From assembly GCA_964490765.1 (NCBI GenBank), contig CAZBDV010000015.1, positions 1 through 44,609 on the forward strand: a stretch of 44,609 bases of DNA. The letters run 5' to 3'. Below the pieces are notes generated by a model. The model ran no database searches. It saw only the letters and a program-made list of their open reading frames with translations, and was not told the origin of the DNA. This document shows, one piece after another, positions 15,901 through 22,307 of this stretch; position 1 is the stretch's first letter; the number at the start of each line of letters is the position of its first letter. Made by a program: the position numbers and the translations under genes. The DNA comes from CAZBDV01 sp964490765 (GTDB taxonomy: Bacteria; Cloacimonadota; Cloacimonadia; Cloacimonadales; JAJBBL01).

Positions 15901-16173
15901 ATCAGCTAATATTGATAATGGCTCGGTCGTAAATCTTGCATGAGATGTAGAACTCCTGACAAGTTGGCAAGAAGTTGTTCCTGAATATGCTGATGTAGTA
16001 TATTCATTAACATTAGTAGTTCCGATGCTTGATCTCGCACCGTACCAATGATCAGGAAGTCCTTCGGTCCAGTTTTCAAAGTCTCCGTTCTGGGCAATAT
16101 CGATTATGGTTTGTCCAGAAAGCAACGAAAACGAGATCAAGGTTATTAAGATCAATAAACTTATCCTTTTCAT
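12961..16173 (-). CDS. Large secreted multidomain protein with T9SS-type C-terminal sorting domain
   Basis: 1070 residues, function unknown. Signal peptide 1-20. A carbohydrate-binding-module-like jelly-roll region (about 25-172) has NGDFENWTEGLPDHWYG and paired beta strands. Three copies of a repeat start with a phrase like TADPxDLTGxLxY (about 179-285, 435-560 and 560-700), with a lectin-like segment between the first two. Another beta domain (about 705-860) and a fibronectin-like segment (about 868-970) follow. The C-terminus has FPNPFNP followed by VTITVYNVLGQ and ASGVYFYRM, the pattern of type A sorting domains. A proline-rich insert in the third repeat (about residues 592-616) is encoded by runs of C. 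The ribosome site GGAGGG precedes the start. It stands alone between two repeat blocks, with its own terminator. Probably surface-exposed and possibly a glycan binder. Confidence 0.8.
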   Translation of the reverse strand: MKRISLLILITLISFSLLSGQTIIDIAQNGDFENWTEGLPDHWYGARSSIGTTNVNEYTTSAYSGTTSCQLVRSSTSHARFTTEPLSILADTEYTITYYARGKGDIRNAFYRAGGYSSYSNYTVLDTDEWTEIVWTFEYSTAQDDVEVIFSVINTDAARDHIQIDAVSITYEQPEDPVLYANPNELSGLIYVFDEGPSDAQSFELSGTNLDGTDVTVTAPANFQVSLNETSGFDNDITLTAYDGTATDIWVQLVAGLELGDYTGEAIIGGGGATSTTVAVSGNIIEPFDIPYFNAFRSQDDLDIALAQGFELYDYAIHETTDPYFRFITVGSYIESPDIDFTQYDYLEISFDATTYGGDQGQTLSLMVSADDGASYDLVDSYAITGNYVTYGEILDLTDTYDIATGKIKIEMTGGGASTRFRDFSIDIFETSTPMITADPADLTGTLRYFLGGGPSAAVETVIEVVNVYGNYTTVGSVTLIDESDFEIAKEEESGEGRTEFGSSITIDNVEGDLTFNLLVRMKEGRPVGYYSDEIEITVDNGIDDPLSVIIQVDGEVISMITADPDDLTGELSYIIDVGPSESTECEIETKWDPPPPTGPPPTFPLPEPVPPVVVTVDVIHVDTSVFEVKLPDDEERTEYSSQIVIPVDGDIIFTLLVRMKAGLDIGYYSGSIVISIIDDNGIYGDPLIIPVDGWVLPAGYFVNFEGEGETKPSYDPGTVTLSGLDWDMTQALIGTADGDMKFGNRAARILYDGTTYGSITMLDLKGNGIGEISFYYSRANFSGDRTGIAPLFVVEYTTDARNWTQIGNETNLDGVDELTLFTAEANIPGEARIRIRQTGGDSGKRWNVDNIQITDYEEEPPLPVELSSFTASLIANEVVELQWVTETEINMLGYNVYRNDFNQLGDAVRINPMLITANNSSQQQTYTFIDEEVESGNTYYYWLEIGDLDLTTFFHGPVSIRIIGEDEEGGVPEIPLETKLIGAFPNPFNPDTRIGFSLAEDMRVTITVYNVLGQTMQTLLNDRQYEAGYHTVLWDGTDLSGRPAASGVYFYRMETDNEFEEIKKMMLLK

Positions 16174-16390
16174 TATAACCCTCCAATTATTTATTTAAAA
16201 ACTTATGATCAATGATTGCAGTGTTATCTACATTCATCGAGAATACTTTTGATTTTTTAACTGATAGATAAGCTGGTAGAAATCTGTTTTGCCGGGTGGT
16301 AAAATACCTCTCGGCCTTGATAGTAAAGACAAAAACATCACCGGGATAATCCATACTTACATATCTCCATTTTTTTTGCATATTTATATA

Positions 16391-16424
16391 AGTATAGAAA
16401 TTCATCTTGCAGGGGAGTTGTCAA
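16391..16424 (-). promoter_or_regulatory. Possible promoter of the 1070-residue protein gene
   Basis: TTGACA (plus 16419-16424) and TATACT (plus 16391-16396) are good hexamers on the minus strand, but the spacer is 22 bases. Either the real -10 is different or this is not a sigma-70-type pair. About 220 bases of leader separate it from the start codon, and I see no gene in that leader. Confidence 0.3.
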
Positions 16425-16493
16425 GGAAAATGTGGAGAAAAAGGGTGCTCCGCCGTGATCCGTGATGAGTAAAAAACCGGAGGGAGGGGAAAA

Positions 16494-16528
16494 GAATGTA
16501 GGATTTAGAATTTAGGATGTAGAATGGA
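16494..16528 (+). repeat. Heptamer array, GAATGTA type
   Basis: Five units: GAATGTA, GGATTTA, GAATTTA, GGATGTA, GAATGGA. Confidence 0.8.
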
Positions 16529-16561
16529 AAAACCGGAGGAAGGAAGAGCAAGGAGAGATGG

Positions 16562-16636
16562 GTGATGGGGTGACGGGGAGACTGAGAGACTGAGAGAAAA
16601 AAAGTAGTGAGTAGTGAGTTGTGAGTTGTGAGATCC
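16562..16636 (+). repeat. Octamer/heptamer module
   Basis: GTGATGGG, GTGACGGG, GAGACTGA twice and an A-rich unit, then heptamers GTAGTGA twice and GTTGTGA twice (604-631 of the 16 kb stretch), then GATCC. Confidence 0.8.
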
Positions 16637-16682
16637 AAGGGAAGCATAGCAAGCATATAGGAGTAAAGCAGGGAGAGACGGA

Positions 16683-16749
16683 GTGACGAAGTGACGGAGT
16701 GACGGAGTGACAAAAAGTAGTGAGTGGTGAGTTGTGAGTTGTGAGATCC
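16683..16749 (+). repeat. Octamer/heptamer module, tandem neighbour
   Basis: Four octamers (16683-16714), AA, four heptamers (16717-16744) and GATCC. The following connector is offset by exactly 113 bases from the connector at 16641, so module plus connector is tandemly duplicated. Confidence 0.82.
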
Positions 16750-16781
16750 AAGGGAAGCATAGCAAGCATATAGGAGTAAAG

Positions 16782-16881
16782 NNNNNNNNNNNNNNNNNNN
16801 NNNNNNNNNNNNNNNNNNNNNNNNNNNNNNNNNNNNNNNNNNNNNNNNNNNNNNNNNNNNNNNNNNNNNNNNNNNNNNNNN
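16782..16881. other. Assembly gap (100 N)
   Basis: Exactly 100 undetermined bases, the usual placeholder for a scaffold gap of unknown size. It interrupts the tandem module, so the real array may be longer. Confidence 0.98.
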
Positions 16882-16895
16882 CAGGAAGAGACGGA

Positions 16896-16935
16896 GTGAC
16901 GAAGTGACGAAGTGACGGAGAGACTGAGAGAGGGA
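16896..16935 (+). repeat. Octamer array after the gap
   Basis: GTGACGAA twice, GTGACGGA, GAGACTGA and GAGAGAGG in an 8-base register. Confidence 0.7.
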
Positions 16936-16947
16936 GAGACGAAGTGC

Positions 16948-17122
16948 TTTTAATTCCGTTTGGGGTGGTGGGCGGGAATAGATAAAATCCAGCATTACAA
17001 TTAACAGCGTTAATAAAACCGTACGAGAAGGGGCTTCGAAGATACTGTCCGACGAGCGAAGCGAGGAGTTTATCGAGAGAAGCCCGTTCGAGCAGGTTTT
17101 TAGCTGTTAGATTGTACGCTGG
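16948..17122 (+). repeat. 175-bp dispersed repeat, copy 3
   Basis: Direct-orientation copy of 12626-12800 with one difference, 4322 bp away. The pair brackets the 1070-residue secreted protein gene. Confidence 0.9.
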
Positions 17123-17137
17123 AGAGGTTTTCTTTGC

Positions 17138-17167
17138 TTCTTTCTTTTGCCGGAACAAAAGAAAGAA
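17138..17167. repeat. Perfect 12-bp hairpin
   Basis: TTCTTTCTTTTG pairs with CAAAAGAAAGAA around CCGGAA, the same loop as at 224-253. Confidence 0.8.
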
Positions 17168-17367
17168 CGTAGACGAAAGACGTTGGAAGAGGTTTTCTTT
17201 GCTACGTGGGCTTCGCCGAACTCGGAAGCAGCCACGAGGGAGAGTTTTCCTCGGTTCTTTTTACGGAGAAAAAGAAAGAACGTAAACGAAAGACGTTGTG
17301 AGAGGTTTTCTTTGCTTCATGGGCTTCGCCGAACTGGGTAGCAGCCACGGAGAAGCAATTTCTTCGG

Positions 17368-17389
17368 TTCTTTTGCCGGAACAAAAGAA
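17368..17389. repeat. Perfect 8-bp hairpin
   Basis: TTCTTTTG and CAAAAGAA pair around CCGGAA. Confidence 0.7.
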
Positions 17390-17475
17390 AAAAGATAGCA
17401 GATATATAATTTTGTGATGCATATATAGTAGAGGAGGAGAGTAAGCCTATGGGAGTAAAGCAAGGGGAGAGATAA

Positions 17476-17545
17476 GTGACGGGGTGACGAAGTGACGGAG
17501 AGACTGAGAGAAAAAAAGTAGTGAGTAGTGAGTGGTGAGTTGTGA
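17476..17545 (+). repeat. Octamer/heptamer module
   Basis: GTGACGGG, GTGACGAA, GTGACGGA and GAGACTGA, then an A-rich unit, then GTAGTGA twice, GTGGTGA and GTTGTGA. Confidence 0.8.
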
Positions 17546-17552
17546 GGGAAAA

Positions 17553-17587
17553 GAATGTAGAATTTAGAATGTAGAATGTAGAATGGA
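17553..17587 (+). repeat. Heptamer array, GAATGTA type
   Basis: GAATGTA, GAATTTA, GAATGTA, GAATGTA, GAATGGA; it closely matches 16494-16528. Confidence 0.8.
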
Positions 17588-17740
17588 AAAACCAGAGGAA
17601 GGAAGAGCAATGAAGGATTAGCAAGTAGTCAGATTAACGGATGAAAACCGGAGGAAGGAGGCTTCGCAGTGATGAGTGATTAGTGATTAGTGAAAAAACC
17701 AAAGGGAGATGAAGCAGGCTACCAGGGGTAAAGCAAGAAG

Positions 17741-17780
17741 GATTAACAGATTAACGGATTAACAGGTAAACAGATTAACG
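17741..17780 (+). repeat. Octamer array, GATTAACR type
   Basis: Five units: GATTAACA, GATTAACG, GATTAACA, GGTAAACA, GATTAACG. Confidence 0.8.
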
Positions 17781-18063
17781 GATGAAAACCGGAGGAAGGA
17801 GAGCAAGAAGTGAGGGAGAGACTGAGAGAAAAAAGTAGTGAGTGGTGAGTTGTGAGATCCAGGGGAAGAGAAGCAAGGAGGATTAGCAGGTTTAGGGTTT
17901 AGGGATCCAATGGAAGCAAAACTTAGCTGGAATCGGAAATCAGTGATCGAGAGATTAGAAATTGTTGAGATGGTTGAGAATGTTTAGAATTAAGTAAAGC
18001 AAGGAGATGGGTTGTAGTTATGAGTGATCAGATGTTTCACAGGGATCATCTTTTCATCTCCAA

Positions 18064-18135
18064 GTCACTTAGTCACTTCGTCTCAAAGTCACATCATCAC
18101 GATGTCACCCCGTTACTTCGTTACTCCGTCACCTA
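18064..18135 (-). repeat. Inverted octamer array overlapping the end of the selenophosphate synthetase gene
   Basis: Nine octamers of the complementary form (GTCACTTA, GTCACTTC, GTTACTCC and so on). The last unit, GTCACCTA, contributes the TAG stop codon of the neighbouring minus-strand gene. Confidence 0.75.
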
Positions 18136-20370
18136 TGACCCTGTCACTGTTATTTTCCCCTCGCCTGGCTCTGTCATCCTGCCAATAATGGCAGCTGAGA
18201 CAAGTCCGGCATTGTGACAGGCTTTGAGTGCTTCTTCAGCCTGCTTTTGCGGCAGAGTTACAAGCAGGCCGCCGGAGGTCTGGGCATCGAAGAGGATGAG
18301 TTTATCAGCTTCGGAGAAGTTGCCGTTCCAGCGGACGAGATGCTGGTAGTGTTCTCTATTATTGAGAGTTCCGCCAGGGACGGAGTCACGGGCTATGAGT
18401 TCTCTGACACCGTTGAGGATCTGGATTTTATCGAGCCAGATTTCGGCATCCATCCCGCTACCGGTGGTCATTTCTGAGAGATGGCCGAGTAGCCCGAAAC
18501 CGGTGATATCGGTACAGCTACTTATCGGAAACTGAAAGAGGGTATCAGCAGCCTTCCTGTTCAGTCCGCTCATATTATCTATGGCTGCTTTGATCTGTTC
18601 CAGCGAGGCGATACCCCGCTTCATTGCCGTGGTGATGATCCCTGTCCCGAGTGGTTTGGTGAGGATCAGGCAATCGTCCTGACGGGCGGTTTTATTGCTC
18701 AGTATGTTATCTATCTCTATTATCCCGGCGACTACCAGCCCGTATTTCGGTTCCGGATCTTCGATGGTATGCCCGCCGAGGATGGGGATACCGGCTTCTG
18801 TGGTCTTATCAGCCGCCCCTTTGAGGATGGATGAGAGGACTGTAACAGGCAGGCGGTTGATGGGGAAGCCGACGATATTGAGGGCAAAGAGTGGCTTAGC
18901 ACCCATAGCGTAGATATCGCTGAGAGAGTTAGCAGCGGCAATAGCTCCGAAATGATAGGGATCATCTACAATCGGGGTAAAGAAGTCGGTGGTCAGGACC
19001 AGGGCTCTTTTCTCGTCTATCTTATAGACGGCGGCATCGTCGGAACTTTCCGGCCCGACTAGGACATTGGGATCGGACAGGACGGGGAGTTCACGCAGTA
19101 CCTTCTCCAGCACGGAAGGTTGGATCTTACAGGCACAGCCGAGTCCGTGTGTATAGTGTGTTAACCTGATCTCCTCTTCTTCAGAGCCGGTGAACGTAAG
19201 AGGCTCTTCACGGGAAATGAGGGGTATGAGGTTTCTGGTTATTATGCCGGCAGCTTCTGCGACCTCTTCTTTCGTCGTTGCCCGACCGGTAGAGAAGCGG
19301 AGTGAACCGAGCGCATAATCGAGCGGGACATTCATCGCTTCGAGAACGTAGGAGATCTCTGTCTTATCGGAATGGCAGGCAGCGCCAGCCGAGATGGCAA
19401 CTTTATCGTTGATCAGAGGAAGAAAGGTTCCGGCATCTACTCCATAGAAGCTGAGATTGAGGGTATTGGGCAGTCTGAGATCGGGATGACCATTTAATTT
19501 GATCAGCTTTTCGTCTATTCCAGCAGTGGCCAGAGCTTCTCTTATCTCTGTATATAGCAGGTCACGAGTCTCTTTCATCCTTCTACTGCCGGTTATCAGA
19601 TCGCGTTCTGCTATTTCGGCTGCCCTGCCAAGGCCGGCGATGGCAATGACATTCTCGGTACCAGGACGGAGATTCCTCTCGTGTTCCGCTCCGAAGATAG
19701 TCTTTACCAGTTCGGTCCCTCTTCTGATATAGAGCGCCCCGATACCTTTCGGAGCGTAGAATTTATGCCCGGCAAGAGAGAGCAGGTCGGCCTGGATTTC
19801 ATTGACGTCGAGTTTTACCTTTCCGGCAGATTGGGCGGCATCGGTATGGAAGATGATCTTATGTTCTCTGGCAATCCTGCCTATCTCGCTGACAGGCTGC
19901 AACGAGCCGGTTTCGTTATTACTGTGCATAATAGTGATGAGGATGGTAGAGGGGGCTATCGCATCACGAAGAGCTGACAGGCTGACGATGCCAGATTCGT
20001 CTACCGGCAGATAGGTCACACGGAAATTCTGTTTTTCCAGATATCTGCAGACCTCCATAACTGCCGGATGTTCTATCCGGCTGGTGATAATATGGTCACC
20101 CTTCTTTCTGAGTGCTTCGGCTACACCACGTATAGCGATGTTATTCGCTTCTGTGCCCCCGGAAGTAAAGATAATCTCATCGCTGTGAGAGCCGATCAGT
20201 TTAGCTACCTGCTGCCGGGCCCATTCGATCCGTTCTTTCGCCTGCAGTCCGTAGAGATGTATGCTGGATGGATTACCGAAATCCTGCTGCATCACCTCTT
20301 TCATCGTCTCTATCACCTCGCCCGCAAGGGGTGTTGTGGCATTATAATCGAGGTAGATTGGTTTCTTCAT
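18133..20370 (-). CDS. selD: Fusion of cysteine desulfurase (NifS/IscS-like) and selenophosphate synthetase (SelD)
   Basis: 745 residues. Residues 1 to about 385 are a class V aminotransferase. They show SGGTEANN (70-77), the PLP lysine K203 in LAGHKF and the catalytic cysteine C332 in SAGAACHS. Residues from about 400 on are SelD: YTHGLGCACK has C412 and K415 at the positions of the catalytic Cys and Lys of E. coli SelD. SSDDAAVY and LTTDFFTPIVDDP carry the metal/ATP aspartates, and GGHT is the usual glycine loop. Joining the two lets selenium released from selenocysteine pass to the enzyme that makes selenophosphate (inference). The ribosome site GGGGAG lies in the 22-base gap after the radical SAM gene, so the two are one operon. 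The last residues (ITVTGS) and stop codon come from repeat-like sequence. Confidence 0.93.
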   Translation of the reverse strand: MKKPIYLDYNATTPLAGEVIETMKEVMQQDFGNPSSIHLYGLQAKERIEWARQQVAKLIGSHSDEIIFTSGGTEANNIAIRGVAEALRKKGDHIITSRIEHPAVMEVCRYLEKQNFRVTYLPVDESGIVSLSALRDAIAPSTILITIMHSNNETGSLQPVSEIGRIAREHKIIFHTDAAQSAGKVKLDVNEIQADLLSLAGHKFYAPKGIGALYIRRGTELVKTIFGAEHERNLRPGTENVIAIAGLGRAAEIAERDLITGSRRMKETRDLLYTEIREALATAGIDEKLIKLNGHPDLRLPNTLNLSFYGVDAGTFLPLINDKVAISAGAACHSDKTEISYVLEAMNVPLDYALGSLRFSTGRATTKEEVAEAAGIITRNLIPLISREEPLTFTGSEEEEIRLTHYTHGLGCACKIQPSVLEKVLRELPVLSDPNVLVGPESSDDAAVYKIDEKRALVLTTDFFTPIVDDPYHFGAIAAANSLSDIYAMGAKPLFALNIVGFPINRLPVTVLSSILKGAADKTTEAGIPILGGHTIEDPEPKYGLVVAGIIEIDNILSNKTARQDDCLILTKPLGTGIITTAMKRGIASLEQIKAAIDNMSGLNRKAADTLFQFPISSCTDITGFGLLGHLSEMTTGSGMDAEIWLDKIQILNGVRELIARDSVPGGTLNNREHYQHLVRWNGNFSEADKLILFDAQTSGGLLVTLPQKQAEEALKACHNAGLVSAAIIGRMTEPGEGKITVTGS

Positions 20371-20392
20371 ATTTCTGGCTCCCCTCGTTCAG

Positions 20393-21355
20393 TTACTTCT
20401 GTTTATCCTTCTCAGCCTCGCTGTTCCAGCTGTAGAAGACACCACGCTCCAGCTCCTGAGCTTTGATAATCCCCTGCTTGTGCAGATGTTCGAGATATTT
20501 GGTAACTTCGTGGATGTGAAGATTGAGTATCCTGGACATATCCTCGGCAGTGCAGGGCCTTCGTTTAATCGTAGAGATAAGCTTATCCTCCATCGCACCA
20601 TCGATTTCGGGAAAGCTAACCTTATCAGTCTGGCGGGCTATGACCTCCACTGGAAGTGGTTGGAAAAATTCGGCTATCTCAGCCAGCTTGTTATCTGCCT
20701 CTTTCACCAGCCAGCGTTCTGTGCCCGGCCTGTCGAGGCTGTTAAGCTGCACTCTATGCGGGTCAATTATCTCTACAGCCTGCCTGATAGACTTCAACTC
20801 CTCTTCATCATCGTTGATACCAGGGAGAAGGAAAATCTCCAGCCACATTTCGGCTTTACTCTCCCGGCGGAAAGAGACCAGTCCGGCAATGATATCTTTC
20901 ACTTTCAGAGAATCTGCAGGCCGGTTGATCTTTTCGAAAGTCTTCTGTGAGGCAGCATCGAGTGAAGGGAGTATGATATCAACACCGCTCACCTCCTTTC
21001 GCAATTCAGGATCGGGCAGAAGAGAACTGTTGGTAATCAGGGCGATCCTGTAGTCAGGAAAATCCTTCTTCAGAAAGGTGATAATATCTCCGATACGGCT
21101 GTTGAGAGTAGGCTCGCCAGCACCGGAAAAGGTGATGAAATCGAGATAGGGGTGTGTGCCAAGATAGTCTTCGAGCTCTTCCTTTATCTCCTGATATGAG
21201 ACATACTCATCACGCTGAATTGTGAGATTGGTCGTTTTCCCGATCTCACAATAGATGCAATTCATAGAGCAGTACTTGAACGGGACGAGATCAACCCCGA
21301 GCGAAACTCCTAACCGACGGGATGGAACGGGTCCGAAAAGATGTTGGTAACTCAT
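20393..21355 (-). CDS. Radical SAM protein with C-terminal winged-helix-like domain
   Basis: 320 residues. The iron-sulfur motif is CSMNCIYC (C29, C33, C36), preceded by FGPVPSRRLGVSLGVDL, the signature of a COG0731-like radical SAM subfamily. GAGEPTLN and the strands through about residue 220 complete the partial TIM barrel. The last 80 residues look like a winged-helix domain (PCTAEDMSRILNLHIHEV). Reaction unknown; automatic annotations in this family often say wyosine synthesis, which is unlikely for a bacterium. Operon position just before the desulfurase-SelD fusion suggests a link to selenium or sulfur handling. AAAGGAAG precedes the start. Confidence 0.8.
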   Translation of the reverse strand: MSYQHLFGPVPSRRLGVSLGVDLVPFKYCSMNCIYCEIGKTTNLTIQRDEYVSYQEIKEELEDYLGTHPYLDFITFSGAGEPTLNSRIGDIITFLKKDFPDYRIALITNSSLLPDPELRKEVSGVDIILPSLDAASQKTFEKINRPADSLKVKDIIAGLVSFRRESKAEMWLEIFLLPGINDDEEELKSIRQAVEIIDPHRVQLNSLDRPGTERWLVKEADNKLAEIAEFFQPLPVEVIARQTDKVSFPEIDGAMEDKLISTIKRRPCTAEDMSRILNLHIHEVTKYLEHLHKQGIIKAQELERGVFYSWNSEAEKDKQK

Positions 21356-21460
21356 TATTCTTCCTTTAATTTTTTTTAGCAGTCTCTTCTCAAGAGGGGG
21401 ATAAAGTCAAATGATTTTATCTGGAGGCTTCGGTGAGCTGCTTAGCTTTGCTATTTTTGT

Positions 21461-21495
21461 TTGACAAAATTCCCCATTTTTTTGAACTGTATACA
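21461..21495 (+). promoter_or_regulatory. Putative promoter of tRNA-Val
   Basis: A perfect TTGACA (21461-21466) lies 33 bases before the mature tRNA, almost the same distance as at tRNA-Gly. The -10 is unclear: TGTATA at 21488 or TATACA at 21490, both beyond the usual spacer. Confidence 0.4.
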
Positions 21496-21499
21496 GAGT

Positions 21500-21576
21500 G
21501 GGTGATTAGCTCAGTTGGTTAGAGTGCTACGTTGACATCGTAGAGGTCACAGGTTCGAATCCCGTATCACCCACCA
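21500..21576 (+). tRNA. tRNA-Val (anticodon GAC)
   Basis: Acceptor GGGTGAT/ATCACCC, D arm GCTC/GAGT, anticodon stem CTACG/CGTAG around TTGACAT with anticodon GAC, T arm with GGTTCGAAT, discriminator A and encoded CCA. It reads GTC and GTT. It lies 33 bases before radC on the same strand. Confidence 0.95.
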
Positions 21577-21609
21577 TTATTTTTTTTCAGCATTAGAGGG
21601 GTCATATCA

Positions 21610-22284
21610 ATGGAAAACAGTTACAGTAAGCACAAGCAGCGTTTAAGATTGAGATATTGTGCCGATGGGCTGGAGGGCTTTCATAATTACGAAGTGCTGG
21701 AACTGATCCTCTCCTACTCCCTTATCCGGCGTGACACCAAGCAACTGGCCAAGAACCTGATAGAGAGATTCGGAAATCTGATCGGAGTCCTGAACGCTCC
21801 GGTCGAGAAACTCATCGAAGAGAAAGACATCAATGAAAGGACTGCCGTTTTACTCAAGCTATTTCGCGACACAATGACTTATGCTCTATCGGAGAAGATC
21901 GTCAAGGAGAAATGGATCACCTCCTGCCACGATGTCTATGATTATCTGAAGCATTACTTCAAGGGTAAACAGAACGAAGAATTCAAGGTGATCTATCTCA
22001 ATTCGCGCCATATCATCATCGCTGAAGAGACCCTGTTCAGGGGGACGGTCAATGAGGCAAAGATCTATATCAGGACACTGGTAGAGAGTGTCATCAAGAC
22101 CGGAGCAGCAGCTATTATCATCGTACATAATCATCCTGGCGGCACACTCAAGGCTTCGGAAGACGATATACTGATTACCGAGAAGATCAAGAAGGTACTG
22201 AGATATATTGACGTTAACGTACTCGACCATATCATTATTGGTGATAACGACTATATCTCACTGGCGAGTGAAAAGAAAATATGA
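21610..22284 (+). CDS. radC: RadC-family JAB-domain protein
   Basis: 224 residues: N-terminal helix-hairpin-helix-like region (about 20-95) and a C-terminal JAB/MPN metalloprotein domain (about 105-222). The JAMM zinc motif is complete: H173 and H175 in HNHPGG, then S183 and D186. It is an ordinary member of the UPF0758/RadC family, whose cellular role is unsettled; a DNA-repair role has been doubted. A GAGGGG ribosome site is 8 bases before ATG. It may be co-transcribed with tRNA-Val. Confidence 0.92.
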   Translation: MENSYSKHKQRLRLRYCADGLEGFHNYEVLELILSYSLIRRDTKQLAKNLIERFGNLIGVLNAPVEKLIEEKDINERTAVLLKLFRDTMTYALSEKIVKEKWITSCHDVYDYLKHYFKGKQNEEFKVIYLNSRHIIIAEETLFRGTVNEAKIYIRTLVESVIKTGAAAIIIVHNHPGGTLKASEDDILITEKIKKVLRYIDVNVLDHIIIGDNDYISLASEKKI

Positions 22285-22307
22285 TAAAATAAAGGAGTGA
22301 ATGATCT

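Larger units (their letters stand above)
16430..18135. repeat. Intergenic repeat block C (contains assembly gap)
   Basis: About 1.7 kb without a credible gene. It contains heptamer arrays (16494-16528, 17553-17587), octamer/heptamer modules (16562-16636, 16683-16749, 16896-16935, 17476-17545, 17835-17860), a 113-bp tandem duplication cut by the gap, the 175-bp repeat, three partly repeated units opening with TTTTCTTTGCT, a GATTAACR array and an inverted octamer array running into the selenophosphate synthetase gene. Confidence 0.85.

Noticed and set aside
16187..16405. 72-codon frame upstream of the 1070-residue gene
   Set aside because: No ribosome site and no recognisable domain; it fits in an A/T-rich leader. 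It cannot be excluded entirely.
16402..16995. Long minus-strand frame starting MLDFIYSRPPPQ, like the false start of mnmG
   Set aside because: The shared peptide comes from the 175-bp DNA repeat, the frame runs through 8-mer and 7-mer arrays and through the N gap, and it has no ribosome site.
12384..17860. CRISPR array
   Set aside because: Units are 7-8 bp, contiguous and without spacers; no cas genes nearby.
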